Shown here: positions 13,901-24,096 of the stretch, piece by piece
How positions within the stretch are numbered: position 1 is the first letter of the stretch
Layout of the letters: every line of letters starts with the position of its first letter
Assembly: GCF_032854445.1 (NCBI RefSeq)
Contig: NC_088298.1
Span: 3,222,160-3,286,159, forward strand
Length of the DNA stretch: 64,000 bases
Source of the DNA: Liolophura sinensis
Lineage: Eukaryota; Mollusca; Polyplacophora; Chitonida; Chitonidae
Direction of reading: 5' to 3'
Made by a program: the position numbers and the translations under genes
The notes under the pieces: model-generated
What the model was told of the DNA's origin: nothing
The model's input: the letters and a program-made list of their open reading frames with translations, nothing else
Databases searched by the model: none

Positions 13901-16900
13901 AGCCTTTACAACCTAAAGTAATGATAGACCATTGATCAGCTAGAACTGTCCTTCATATTTAGCAGCATCAGCCTGTTCAACCTAAAGTAATGATAGACCA
14001 TTGATCAGCTAGAACTGTCCTTCATATTTAGCAGCATCAGCCTGTACAACCTAAAGTAATGATGGACCATTGACCAGCTAGAACTGTCCTTCATATTTAG
14101 CAACATCAGCCTGTACAACCTAAAGTAATGATAGACCATTGATCAGCTGGAACTGTCCTTCATATTTAGCAGCATCAGCCTGTACAACCTAAAGTAATGA
14201 TGGACCATTGACCAGCTAGAACTGTCCTTCATATTTAGCAGCATCAGCCTGTACAACCTAAAGTAATGATAGACCATTGATCAGCTAGAACTGTCCTTCA
14301 TATTTAGCAACATCAGCCTGTACAACCTAAAGTAATGATAGACCATTGATCAACTAGAACTGTCCTTCATATTTAGCAGCATCAGCCTGTTCAACCTAAA
14401 GTAATGATAAGAGCATTGACCTACTAGAACTGTCGAGATAGTTGGAGATATCGGCATGTATAAACTGAAGAAAGGGAAACAGCATTGACCTACTAGACCT
14501 GCCCAGATATTTAGAGATACAGGCCATGAAATTTGGCGTGAATGAAATGATGGTTCGCATGTTTGTTACGCGGAGTGTAATTATGCTGACCGATAACTCA
14601 GTTACGCTCATCTGTCCCTGGAACGTTCCCACAAACGCTGCACTTGAACTGTGTAGAGCTTAACGGGTATATGAGAGTAACCCCACACAAGGCTGCCAGC
14701 CATTCTCAGGGTGTGATATCACGACAGGTAACACAAAATAGAAGTCGTGTCAGCTGTTAGAGCTGCCTCTGCCCAGGTTGTTTTAATACTTGTCACTAAT
14801 ATGACTGTGAACAAAAGATGTCATTTGGTGTTGTGATACTGCAAAGTATTATATTGAACTTGAACTCAGTGCCATTATGCGCTAAAGTTATTAATGGGGT
14901 CAAAGCATTTGTGCTCTCTTCTGTCATTTCTGCCGTTAAGTCCACTCTACAATGCACCCACGAACGTCATGACCTTGTATAGGTAACTCCTGAGAAGGCT
15001 TCTGTGTTTACACAAAATATCAAAACTTCTGATTAAGACGTTACTATTCGACTTTTAGCCACATTTTCTCACCGTGAGAAAGCGCACTTCATGTCTCCTT
15101 TGTTATGTACACAACATATGCTAGCTGACGGCATTCGTCAGTTATGTATTGTGCTCTTGGTCAGCTAGCGGTAAGCAGAGAAAGGTGACAGTCAATTTGA
15201 CCAGAATTTAAACATTCACTAGTCAACAACTTTCCATGAGCTGGTCACCATTGATATATTATTTCACCCTGTGGATGAACTATTTTATCAAACAGGGATG
15301 GTGAGGGTTCCACAAGCCAGGGGAATATTACACACACTACAAATATTTAACACTAAAAGTAACTACTGCTCATCAAAAAACCATACTTAAAACCCGTAAC
15401 TGATTTTTTGGTTTACGTCAACCACCCAAAATTTATGGTCTGGAGATATCGGCCTGTATATGCTAAAGTAACAATAAGAGCATCGACTTACTAGAACCAT
15501 CCTGATATTTAGAGATATTGGCCTGTATTCGCTAAAGTAAAGTAAAAGCATTGACCTACTAGACCTATCTTGATATTTAGAGATATCGACCTGTATACAC
15601 TAAAGTAAAGTAAAAGCATTGACCTACTAGACCTGTCATGATATTTAGAGATATCGGGGGCCATGGACTCCCCATTTTCCAAGGGGGAGGGGGGCAGCAA
15701 CACTTTTCAGGTTCCAGAAATTATATATACAAACAGAAACAAACACAAACAGGCCCCTTCCCTGATTAACACATCCGACTATTGCAAATATATTTCCTTT
15801 GTAAACTAAACATGGTAAACTGCAGGTTTCCCAGGGCACATTACTATTAATAGAGGGGGGTCTACATGTTTTTTCAGTCCTTGGACCTACATATTTATGT
15901 TTGTGAGTTAGCTCCCTTGGATGGGACTCGCCAGTCGATTGAAATGGAGCTGCCTGACAAACTTTGTAGAGTTCAGCGGTCGATAGATTCTATTTTTTTA
16001 CGACATCTGCAACTTCGTCATTTAGCAATACAAGCCCGAGTAAAATGCCTTTGAAATATTGGTTTATATGGAGTAAATGACGTTGGTTTTCTTTCCTCAG
16101 AGTAGTTTGCAATGAGGATCGGTCTAACAGCGCATTTATAACCGCTGTTTTCTGTAGTTTTTAATAACTATATAATAAATACATAGTATGTAATATTTCT
16201 CATGCGTTTTGCTCTGCTTAAAATAATCTTTAAAATAAATCCAACCACTTAGACATTTTTCATGGAGTTTGACATATAGTTCATTTTGTTGTTTTCCTTT
16301 CTATTTATGAGAGTTACTTGTCATAGGCAGTTTTTGAAGTACAAATATTCATGCCACATGTACTGAAATAATAGTCTTTTATTAAAAACACTTTTTCTGC
16401 AACATCTGTTTTGTATTTTCATGCAACCGTGGCTGCAATTGTCGTAAGGTTGTGAATTTTGGTTATTTCTCGAAGATTTTGCTTTTCCAGGTCACATGAT
16501 ATAGTGTCACAAAGTTATATATACCTCTTTTTCCAAACTGATAATGTGCGAAAATTACATAACTTTATATAGGTTTGCTTGTTTTAACTTTCAATACACT
16601 TGTAGAAGTGTCATATATTAATATATACAGTTCTCCCATGGAAGGGCAAATCATCTACAGTGTAATTCTAACTTAGTGACTGTGTTTTAAACAACACTGA
16701 TGAGTGCATATATTGTACAAATATATTAATTATTCTGCTGTTTGGGCTGAATAGAAATGCAACGTCATCACATTATTTCTTTATGGTTTGTTGTCATTTC
16801 AAGATCATTTCAATTAGGGGTTGCAAGATTGATCAGTGAAGGAAAGATAAGTAACCGTTGCAACCACCAACTTTGGCGCGTTATCGGCAATTCCCCTAAA

Positions 16901-19900
16901 TCAGACGCATGCTTTTTTTCTGAGCCAAAGGCATGGTCAAAAAGTGTACGTACAAGTATACATGTAAATGACGTTGATTTCAATCCAAAGCAAGCCAGCG
17001 CGACTAGGCCGGCAAGTTTACCACCAAGGCCCAGTAAAAACATGGATGTTTCTTTCCACCGATTCTTCTCCATACTAGTTAAATGCTTGTATTAGTCAGT
17101 TTTCATCAACCTCTCTCCCACATCCATAAATTTAATGTTGAATTCTGGATAAATTTTTACAATGTTCTTTGTTGACTCGTGGGTCTCCAGGCAATAGCCT
17201 CAACAATTGAGCTAAATGTCTATTTCAATTTTTTCAGGCAGGCTTAAATAGTCAATAACACCTCAATGGGCATATCTAAAATATGGTTAATCGTCTCTAA
17301 GGCAATATACATGTAGCTCCTTCAGAGCTTCCGAGGCCGCCAACCCTCGCCTTTTTTGCTGGGACTCTTGGCACCCCACTTTGAAATTGCTTCCTATGCC
17401 CCTGTGTATACAATAAAGTAAGGATAGAAGCGTTGACCTACTAGACCTGATATTTGCAGATATCGGCCTGTATAAACTGAAGCCCAGAGAATAGCATTGA
17501 CCAACTAGACCTATCCTGATATTTAGAGATATCACCATTATATAAACTAAAGTAAGAACAAGAACTTTGGCCAACAACACCTATCGTGATATTTACATGT
17601 ACAGATGATATTTTTACATGGAAAATTGTTGTATTTCCTATTGTACTATGTCCCTAGTATGAACAAGGGTCTTTTTATGGACAGCTACATTAGAGACCAC
17701 TTCTGGAGACCTGGGATCAAAGCCGGGTTGGGTCTTTAAGAGTGAGTACTTGCTGCTGCCTTGCTTGGCACTCAACACTGAGAGGTTAGAGTAAGGAAAC
17801 ATGACTGGTTGGACAGGTGTCAGTATAATGTGACTGGTCATGGCTGGTGTGATACTTCAGTGTTGGCATGGATTCACCCTGAAGCTATAAGTACCCACAC
17901 CTAATGACTCTACGTCATAGGACTGACAAATTGTTAATTACAACATTAAACCCCAAGCACACATTCATACACACATATGTACAAGCGTGTTCATGCCTCA
18001 TGACATTTTAACATAAAGTATATATTATATATATTTAATAGAAGAGCAATACACTGTAGGCCAGGCACTGTTTGCCCCTGTATGTCTAATGTGACTTATG
18101 GACGATGTGCCTGGTGTTTTCGGCATGACATTACACTGAGGTAGTACTACTTCACAAACTACCCTAGTTCTTCTAAAATTTGGGACAGATATTAGTAGTG
18201 CTGAAAGTCGAATATTACATGTTGTTAATTAGATTGTCTAACCATCTGAAAGAGAAGAAACCCAATATTCCTGCTAGAATTGCATATATATATTGGCTAA
18301 AATGAGAAGACCAGGTGTCCCAAATTTTGGAAGAAATAAGCTATATAATAAGTCGGCATATGGTCTGGCCTGCTACAAGGAGAAACTGTTGTGATATGAC
18401 CGAGATACATTGTCTACTTGGGGTTTAACATCATTACACATCCAAACATTATAGACTACAAAAGTTATTTTAATCCTGTCGCATCTTGACCTCATCCACC
18501 TTTCGTCTGTATTTGACAGGTCACCACTATTTCCAATCATGCACATGTAACTTGCAAATAATAGCTTGAGAACAAGGACATGCTGGTGGCAGTGCTGTTC
18601 ATTTTATTTCTTTTTTTTTTCTTTTTTTTTTTTCTTTTTTTTTTTACACCAAAAATTCAGGTAACAAGAAATAAGTACGTAGAGGGAAGTTTGTCTTAAA
18701 GGAAATATATATTTTTTTTCTAGAAAATCTATCTTTCACATTTCACGTGTTTTTACATTTAAATTTTCTAACTTTGTTATTTTTTCCAGCCACAAAGAAT
18801 GTGATAACAGTCCAGTTCCAGTCCATGAACAGTTTCCAGGATACTTTCGAACACATGAACAGCAGGAGGCACTGGAAGACTTGGTGTTCAAGAAGCAGAC
18901 GTACTATCCTGTCAATTATTCTGTCGCCATGGGATACGAGTGTGACACAAAATGCTCCGCCTACAACTCAGTCAACTCGTCAAAAGGCATCCAGTTACTC
19001 ACCAATGATGTGTGCTGTTTAAGGTGAAAAGAAGAAGGAGAAACATTTCTATGGAAATGCTCTCTGATTTTTGATCATGTTTGATCTGGTTTTCGCAGTT
19101 GCTTGATCACTTCACTCTTTAGGTGATAGTCATGTAACTTATCCTAAAAACTTCTTGGCATTTCTGAGAAAGGTAATGTTTATAACATTTGCCTCTCTTT
19201 CAAGTTTTGAAATATTCTTGTGGGTTTCAGTCTGTTTTTCATTATTATTTCAAATTTCTTTGCAAGTATAAGGTAAGTATTAAAGGCGTTGCTGTAAAGT
19301 TTTCAAGTCTCAAGAGTTAAACATTTCATTAGACACACTCTTGTTAAACTTTAGATTTAAGAACTGGACATTAGACTTGATTTTGTTTTAGTCTTGGCAA
19401 AGTAGGATATTTGATGAAAAATACATTTATAATAGCATTCTTAATGGAGAATATTAAACATTTTAATGTTTTTGATTTTTACTCTCGTCAGATATTTAAT
19501 GCTAATGAATTTCTGTATGGACAGTAAACTTTTTTTTTTAGCGACAGGATAAGGATGAAAGCAATCCGAATTGCTGCTAATAAAATAACCTTCATTTTAA
19601 TGTTTTTCAGGGATGTAAGATATGTGATGCTAAAAAATTTAAGCAACCTGGCTGGAAAAGAGAGGAAGATAGTACAGGGCAATTCAACATTCCAGTTTTT
19701 CCGTGTAGAAACGTGCAGGTGAGTTGAAAATTTAGAGGAAAAAAACAGACTTTAGTGTACAAAATGGCAACGTTATTCCAGCTTGGATACAGGGCAGGAG
19801 CAATCCAAATTGGGTCAAGTAGAGTACTTGTATTTATTCAAATACAACAATACTTTGTTGTTCTACAGGTTGGTACGATGACTTTGTGGGCTGCCAGATG

Positions 19901-20853
19901 AAAATGTATGAAAGTGAAATGTTGTGGAATGCATTGTAAAATACTAGTGAAATGCACACACTGACCTAAAATTTTGCACAACTTTTTAAGAGGCAAAGGT
20001 CTGATACAGTATTTGTAAGGAATACTGGAACTACCAGCACCATTTTTATAAGAAATACTGGAACCACCAGCTCCATTTTTATAAGGAATACTGGAACCAC
20101 CAGCACCATTTTTATAAGAAATACTGGAACCACCAGCTCCATTTTTGTAAGAAATACTGGAACTACCAGCATCATTTTTGTAAGAAATACTGGAACTACC
20201 ATTACCATTTTTGTAAGAAATACTGGAACCACCAGCTCCATTTTTGTAAGAAATACTGGAACTACCAGCACCATTTTTTGGAAGAAATACTGGAACTACC
20301 ATTACCATTTTTGTAAGAAATATTGGAACTACCATTTTTGGCCCAAAAAAACAGAAACGCTGAGCTGAAATCCAGTTAAATTTTTGCTGTTTTGGAATAG
20401 CATCTACGTGTTTTGTCAGAAAATAGCAGTCATCCCTGTGCAAGATAATGTTCAAAATGAGTAAAAAAAAAGTTCCTAAATTTGTGTTAAAGTAGGCTGC
20501 ATTATAATTTCTTCAAACTTTAGAATTATTATAGCACTGTAAGTATTACAGATAAGAACAGTCAATAATTTGAACTATTCTGGGAAAATAGAGGAAATTC
20601 AATTTAATTTGGTATAGATATATTTTTTTTTTTCAAAAATTTCCAGTATTGTATTAATTTTGTAAGGTTTTGATTTTGTTTCTGTTCCAGCCAAAACTCT
20701 GGCTGTAGGGGTTGTCAGTGTGTGCAGACCGGCAGACTGATCACAGCAGTATACGAAAGTCAAGTGGAGGGTCCGGAGGCAGGTACACAAACCAAATACA
20801 ACCTGGACTGGTTTTTGCTACCTGACAACTGCCATTGTAGGGTGCTGACATGA
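1924..20853 (+). CDS. Six-exon gene for a type II membrane protein with Spätzle-like cystine-knot ectodomain
   Basis: Coding exons 1924-1957, 11617-11801, 13027-13097, 18790-19023, 19611-19718 and 20691-20853 join in one frame to 264 codons plus TGA. Intron phases are 1, 0, 2, 2, 2; every intron is GT-AG with a pyrimidine-rich acceptor. Residues 1-72 are hydrophilic, with KRR and a CC pair before a hydrophobic segment at about 74-93, so the N-terminus is predicted cytosolic (positive-inside) and the rest extracellular. The ectodomain (97-264) has 11 cysteines (101, 148, 152, 172, 173, 210, 216, 219, 221, 258, 260) and N-glycosylation sequons at 139, 159, 184 and 199. The pattern FRVETC, then CRGCQC, then LITAVYE, and a terminal LPDNCHC resembles Spätzle/neurotrophin cystine-knot ligands; IL-17 is an alternative. 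Family knowledge would make it a ligand for a Toll- or Trk-like receptor; that role is inference. A KK pair (131-132) is the only obvious dibasic site in the stalk. Gene reality is strong, family assignment moderate. Extra exons inside the 9.7-kb intron 1 cannot be excluded. Confidence 0.82.
2495..2656 (+). repeat. Short tandem repeat, ~17-18 bp unit
   Basis: About nine units alternate between GAGTTACAGACTTGACT and GCGTTAAAGACTTGACT variants. The array lies in intron 1 of the cystine-knot gene. No coding role is seen. Confidence 0.8.
4337..4912 (+). repeat. 44-bp minisatellite, about 13 copies
   Basis: Each unit holds TTACATGTACATGTTTTGTC, TCTGCACGTGTACAA and GACTTTGGG. Because 44 is not a multiple of three and the unit lacks stops in several frames, it yields open frames of up to 205 codons on both strands; these are artefacts. 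It lies in intron 1. Confidence 0.9.
6448..6598 (+). repeat. ~28-bp minisatellite, about 5 copies
   Basis: Units run CCTGGTTTAACACTGAACCA then GTTCACTTT, with later units carrying CCTGCTTTAACACTGAACAA. Each unit has an internal dyad (TGGTTTAACACTGAACCA). It lies in intron 1. Confidence 0.85.
8235..8572 (+). mobile_element. SINE family B, near full length, diverged
   Basis: The copy begins with a tRNA-like head (CTGATAGCTCAGTTGGTAGA), continues through the family body (CACACCTAAGACCTTAAAAG, CTTGCCTTGGGTAAG, CTGAAAAATTGTTAAGTACG) and ends in CACTCACTCACTC. It is more diverged than the copies at 28.5, 38.6 and 51 kb, so probably older. Confidence 0.85.
8760..8860 (+). repeat. Pyrimidine-rich low-complexity tract
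   Basis: C/T-rich repeats of CCCCTCACTCCCCC and CTCTCTCCCTCT type. The tract produces proline/serine-rich and arginine/glycine-rich chance frames on the two strands. Confidence 0.85.
9148..9402 (+). mobile_element. Chimeric SINE: family C head joined to family A body
   Basis: The first part (CATTGAGAGATTAGGTTAGC, GTCAGTATAATGTGACTGGG) matches family C. From about 9208 it changes to family A (GTGAGTTCAGGTCCAGGTCA, CACCATAATGCTGGCC, CACCAATCAAGTAAATAAAT). Confidence 0.7.
9485..9632 (+). mobile_element. SINE family A, 5'-truncated
   Basis: The family A body from ATGCTGGCTTCCTCACTGAT to a (AATA)n tail, diverged, directly downstream of the chimeric copy at 9.2 kb. Confidence 0.8.
10767..10917 (+). 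mobile_element. SINE family A, 5'-truncated
   Basis: Starts within the body (GTCCAGGTCTGTCAGCAGCC) and runs through CCTCCCACCATAATGCTGG and TATTCTTGAGTACAGCGTAA to an (AATA)n tail. Confidence 0.85.
11142..11378 (+). mobile_element. SINE family A, nearly full body
   Basis: Contains the B-box region (CTGTGAGTTCAAGTCCAGC), the central domain and the AATAAATAAAT tail, 240 bases upstream of exon 2 of the cystine-knot gene. Confidence 0.85.
11617..11801 (+). CDS. Exon 2: cytosolic tail of the cystine-knot membrane protein
   Basis: The acceptor TGTGTTGCAG is preceded by a pyrimidine-rich tract and the donor is GTATGA. The frame is open throughout and encodes residues 12-73. These are rich in Ser, Glu, Lys and Pro, with a KRRPAPAP stretch and a CC pair right before the membrane segment, which could be palmitoylated (inference). 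It ends in phase 0. Confidence 0.8.
11917..12139 (+). mobile_element. SINE family A, strongly diverged
   Basis: Recognisable by TCTCAGCAACGTGGTCGCTA, GGGAAGGTTTGTCAGCAATC, TCCTCCCGCCATAATGG and AACAATCAAATAAAA. It lies just downstream of exon 2. Confidence 0.65.
13027..13097 (+). CDS. Exon 3: transmembrane segment
   Basis: The acceptor is CTTTTCAG and the donor GTGAGT. The exon encodes 23 codons that are almost wholly hydrophobic (IFLSAIFCISTLTLVGILLW) followed by REF, and ends in phase 2. This is a single membrane-spanning helix placed on its own exon. Confidence 0.8.
13265..14410 (+). repeat. 69-bp minisatellite, about 16-17 copies
   Basis: Units of exactly 69 bp hold AGCATCAGCCTGTACAACCT, AAAGTAATGATAGACCATTG, ATCAGCTAGAACTGTCCTTC and ATATTT. 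Copies differ at a few shared sites (TTCAACC/TACAACC, GCAGC/GCAAC), which suggests local unequal exchange. It lies in intron 3. Confidence 0.93.
14411..14530 (+). repeat. Diverged units of the 69-bp repeat family
   Basis: About two more units with AGAGCATTGACCTACTAGAA and GATATTTAGAGATA. They belong to the same family as the array but follow a different subtype, shared with 15.4-15.65 and 17.4-17.6 kb. Confidence 0.7.
15440..15660 (+). repeat. Diverged 69-bp family block
   Basis: Three units of the subtype with GATATCGGCCTGTATA, CTAAAGTAA and GCATTGACCTACTAGACCT. It lies in intron 3, 1 kb from the main array. Confidence 0.75.
17405..17600 (+). repeat. Diverged 69-bp family block
   Basis: About three diverged units (GTTGACCTACTAGACCTGAT, ATATCGGCCTGTATAAACTG) interrupted by small indels. 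It is the third separate location of this repeat family in intron 3. Confidence 0.7.
17690..17965 (+). mobile_element. SINE family C, diverged
   Basis: Contains CTTGGCACTCAACACTGAGA, GTCAGTATAATGTGACTGG, GACTGACAAATTGTTAATTA and AACCCCAAGCACACATTC. Its 3' end resembles family B, and its middle matches the minus-strand copy at 41.64-41.88 kb. Confidence 0.7.
18167..18336. mobile_element. Small inverted-repeat element (MITE-like), copy 1
   Basis: The ends are mutual inverted repeats: CTTCTAAAATTTGGGACA on the left and TGTCCCAAATTTTGGAAG on the right. The insert matches a second copy in the opposite orientation at 24.1-24.3 kb (TTAGACAATCTAA core, TATTAGTAGTGCTGAAAGT). TA dinucleotides flank it but the exact ends are uncertain. 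No coding capacity. Confidence 0.8.
18608..18647 (+). repeat. T-rich low-complexity tract
   Basis: Runs of T broken by single C, about 40 bases, in intron 3, roughly 140 bases upstream of exon 4. Confidence 0.9.
18790..19023 (+). CDS. Exon 4: stalk and first half of the cysteine-rich ectodomain
   Basis: The acceptor is TTTTTTCCAG and the donor GTGAAA. In phase with exon 3 it encodes residues 97-174 plus the split Arg175. It carries cysteines 101, 148, 152, 172 and 173 and two N-glycosylation sequons (NYS at 139, NSS at 159). A conceptual frame that begins upstream in the intron (18747) is a different reading frame and is not the protein. Confidence 0.82.
19611..19718 (+). CDS. Exon 5: core beta strands of the cystine-knot domain
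   Basis: The acceptor is GTTTTTCAG and the donor GTGAGT, entered and left in phase 2. It encodes residues 175-210, with sequons NLS (184) and NST (199) and the FQFFRVETC strand that resembles the VRVELC strand of Spätzle proteins. Confidence 0.82.
20015..20340 (-). repeat. 33-bp minisatellite, about 9 copies
   Basis: Units hold AGAAATACTGGAACCACCAG and CTCCATTTTTATA. As 33 is a multiple of three, the minus strand gives open frames with 11-residue repeats (VVPVFLTKMEL, GSSSISYKNGA type). They have no start or splice context and lie in intron 5 of the plus-strand gene, so they are treated as non-coding. Confidence 0.88.
20691..20853 (+). CDS. Exon 6: C-terminal cysteine-rich exon with stop codon
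   Basis: The acceptor is TTCTGTTCCAG. It encodes residues 211-264 with the closely spaced cysteines 216, 219 and 221, a hydrophobic strand LITAVYE, and the terminal C-H-C pair (258, 260). It ends in TGA at 20851. The 3' UTR end is not certain; AATAAA hexamers occur at the SINE tail near 21718 and near 21809. Confidence 0.83.
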
Positions 20854-21242
20854 TAGAGGGCTCTGAAGGGGAGAGATTCAGCAGGGATTCAAACAGTGTG
20901 AGAAAACATGTTTAACAAAAAACAAAAAAAAAAAAAAGACTGCATCTGTTGAGTGGTTCAAGAAAAATCTGCTGTTATGGCCTGGAAGCCCAAAATACAC
21001 CTAACATACCTCTGATTCCGGTTTTCTTCATGCATATTTAAAAGGGAAAGGAGCCAGTCCAAGGAAAATGTGTCCAAAGGAAAATAATTCTGCAACAAGT
21101 GGTGAGGACAAGGACATGTATAGCACAGATGCAGACAGACAGCATCCTGAGGACAGAAGAGTCGCAGACTACGCCAAAGTATTATTATGTTGTGTCATGT
21201 TGACCTGTCTGTCCAGTCACTGAACACAAACTGCTGTGGTTT

Positions 21243-21275
21243 TCTTTCAGCAAAAAAAAAAAAAAAAAAAAAAAT
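21243..21275 (+). repeat. Poly-A tract
   Basis: More than 20 consecutive A, followed by TTAGATACATG, 400 bases after the stop codon of the cystine-knot gene. It may be genomic A-run or the scar of a retrotransposed insertion. Confidence 0.85.
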
Positions 21276-21497
21276 TAGATACATGTAGAGCTGTAAAATA
21301 CACACATCTGTTATAAAGTGGTTATGAATTTGAAACCGAACACTGCCTACTTTCTGTGAAAGCATTTTATATGTGCCCAAGTTCAGCAGATTCAGTGTTT
21401 TGTCCCAGACATTCATTATAAAGACACTTCAGCATGTTCTGGATAGCTACATGTTTATTGGTACTTGTTAATTGCCAAAACTTCCAATCTCATCGAG

Positions 21498-21728
21498 GGC
21501 TTGTGTGGCCAAGGAGGGGAGTTCAGCACACCAGCACGGCGCTGTGACCCAGGAGCCTCTCACCAATGGGATCACAGTGAGTTCAAGTCCAGCTCATGTG
21601 GTTTCCTCTCTGGCTGTACGTGGGAAGGTCTTCCAGTAACCTGCGGATGGTCATTGCTTTCCCTTGGTCTCTGCCCGTTTTCCTCCCACTAACAGTATGA
21701 TGTACAACACCAATCAAATAAATAAATT
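21498..21728 (+). mobile_element. SINE family A, near full length
   Basis: Begins at the tRNA-like head (GCTTGTGTGGCCAAGGAGG) and contains GACCCAGGAGCCTCTCACCA, the central domain and AATAAATAAAT. It lies in the likely 3' flank of the cystine-knot gene and supplies AATAAA hexamers. Confidence 0.8.
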
Positions 21729-22139
21729 CAGTGTGGATCCTGTATAGACCTTTTGATGACATAGCTCAAACACCTGTGTATGAACACAGTGAATGTTGGG
21801 CCACTGTGAATAAATTCCTAATTGACAAACACCGTAATGTTGTATACAGCTATATATAAACAGCTACATGTAACTTACCTACACTACACTGTACATGTGT
21901 AAAATTGAGCTGTAAACAACTACTTGTAACTATGAACCAATTAAACTTGGAGTTTTGGAGCTGTTCATGAACTGGTAACCACTATAATGATACTATTAAA
22001 GCAGTTTGTAAACAGGCGACCTGCAGACACATTAAGAACTGAACAGGTAGCACTGTACTGTTGAAAAGTATGTAAACAAAGAAGATGGATTGTACCTTAT
22101 CGACACTGTGAAGTGGAACTGTCATGTAACATGTACATG

Positions 22140-22675
22140 TAAGCTGTATGTAAGGCTGACTTGAATCAACACTGTAATGTTGGGCTGTATGTGAATAGCT
22201 AAATACAAACCAACACTGTAATGTTGGGCTGTGTGTGAACAGCTAAATACAAACCAACACTGTAATGTTTGGCTGTATGTGAACAGCTAACTACAAACCA
22301 ACACTGTAATGTTGGGCTGTGTGTGAACAGCTTAGTACAAACCAACACTATAATGTTGGACTGTGTGTGAACAGCTTAGTACAAACCAACACTCTAATGT
22401 TGGGCTTTGTGTGAACAGCTTAGTACAAACCAACACTGTAATGTTGGGCTGTATGTGAACAGCTTAGTACAAACCAACACTGTAATGTTGGGCTGTGTGT
22501 GAACAGTTGAGTACAAACCAACACTGTAATGTTGGGCTCTGTGTGAACAGCTAAATACAAACCAACACTGTAATGTTGGGCTGTATGTGAACAGCTAAAT
22601 ACAAACCAACACTGTAATGTTGTGCTGTATGTGAACAGCTTAGTACAAACAAATACTGTAATGTTGGGCTATACA
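22140..22675 (+). repeat. 44-bp minisatellite, about 11-12 copies
   Basis: Units hold ACCAACACTGTAATGTTGGG, CTGTATGTGAACAGCT and AAATACAA. Each unit contains a dyad (CCAACACTGTAATGTTGG) and so can form a small hairpin. It has the same unit length as, but a different sequence from, the 4.3-kb array. Confidence 0.9.
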
Positions 22676-22679
22676 TATT

Positions 22680-22856
22680 ATCTATAAAATACTATTCACA
22701 TGAGTTCTAGAAACTAGTCCAGTGTATTCTGCCTTGACTGTAGTCGTATCCATCCACTAAGTAGTCTCAACTACTGCCCATGTATAAAACTGATTTCTAT
22801 ACTATTTTATCTTACCACCATCACTATATAGATAGACTATATAGATGACTATATAT

Positions 22857-22890
<34 letters not shown>

Positions 22891-24090
22891 TGCTTATACA
22901 GCAAGATTGGACCGAAGGTTTAGGCTTCATGGCATTATGCTTGTCAGAATGTAACTTTCATCATTAATGTATGGTTCCATCGAAGCTCTTGTTGATTGTT
23001 CATTATCTGCGACGCATACAGTTTGCGATGGACATGGTGGTATATTTTTTATTTTAAACTTCTTTTTTATGATAAGAGCAAGCAATGAAAAAGGAAAGAA
23101 ATCACTAAATTGAGTTTGAAATGAATTGTGAAGTTTTGTCTGTGTACAAACTCTGGCAGGCAATGAATGTAACTGTAAGAAGCCAGGGATATTCAGGAAT
23201 GCTATGTAATAGAGCATTATAAAACGCTGTGAATTTAGAAGGAAAATTGCTTTTCTCGTGATTTTATGAGAAAATATATATATTTTATCAAAAGTTGGCA
23301 AGACTGATGTTGGCATTGTGCATTGTAAGTAAAATTACTTGCATAATAGCTTAAACGTTCTTTCCAGAGTTTATGATTAGCTCAGACTTCAAGTGGCCTC
23401 CATGATGTTCTGGTTATGATTTGAACATGTGCTTTGCATTTTGGTCCATTACATTTACTACTGTAACTTAAGTTTACTTAGTTTACTTAAGTTTTGCTTT
23501 GACAGATAATAATCAAGGCATGATGTACAGAAAAGTAGTTCTTGACCTACATTTTTTCATTAGTATGTCTAGCAAGTATAACAGTTATTTTGCTATCGTA
23601 TCACATGATGCAAACCTGTGCAAGGGATTGGGGAGGGGGATTACATTTAGAAGAACAGAGGTTTTCCGAGTCCTTGAATTTTTGACTTTTAAATTTAATT
23701 TTATAAAATTTAAAGACAAAAAAAGAGAGAAAATAAATTTTTGTAAATATGTGTGTTGCTAAATTCATATTCGGATGTACATTTCATGCTTTGGGTGCAT
23801 ATTTTAAAATCCAAGAAAAAAAAAACTGTAGTTGATTTAATTTAATTTTTGAATGAGAGCGGTTTGTGTTCTCTTTGGTGTTGATATTTTGTGTTATGAC
23901 TATCATACATCCCATGTGCATATAGAGAAGTCTTTCAAGGTATTTCTTTAGTCACTTTGTCCACAGTTGTGTAGACTCTGTTACATATATATATATATAT
24001 ATATAATCTGTGATTGATTTTTTTTTTAGTGTGTTACATGTACACAATACTTGGCATTTGCAGAACCTGTGTTCCTCACATGTGATTTAG
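22680..24090. other. Non-coding AT-rich stretch with AT microsatellites
   Basis: Includes an (AT)n run at about 22860-22890 and another at about 23985-24004. Frames of up to 129 codons on either strand have AT-biased composition and no domain; I see no gene. Confidence 0.5.
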
Positions 24091-24096
24091 TTCTTA

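Noticed and set aside
16757-17095. Overlapping frames of 112 (+) and 87 (-) codons in intron 3
   Set aside because: No domain, no coding bias I can support, and mutual overlap on opposite strands; likely chance.
19838-20455. Minus-strand frame with GSSSISYKNGA repeats resembling a structural protein
   Set aside because: Produced by the 33-bp array in intron 5 of the plus-strand gene; non-repeat flanks show no protein-like sequence.
22927-23316. 129-codon minus-strand frame
   Set aside because: AT-rich composition without domain or splice structure, in otherwise non-coding sequence.
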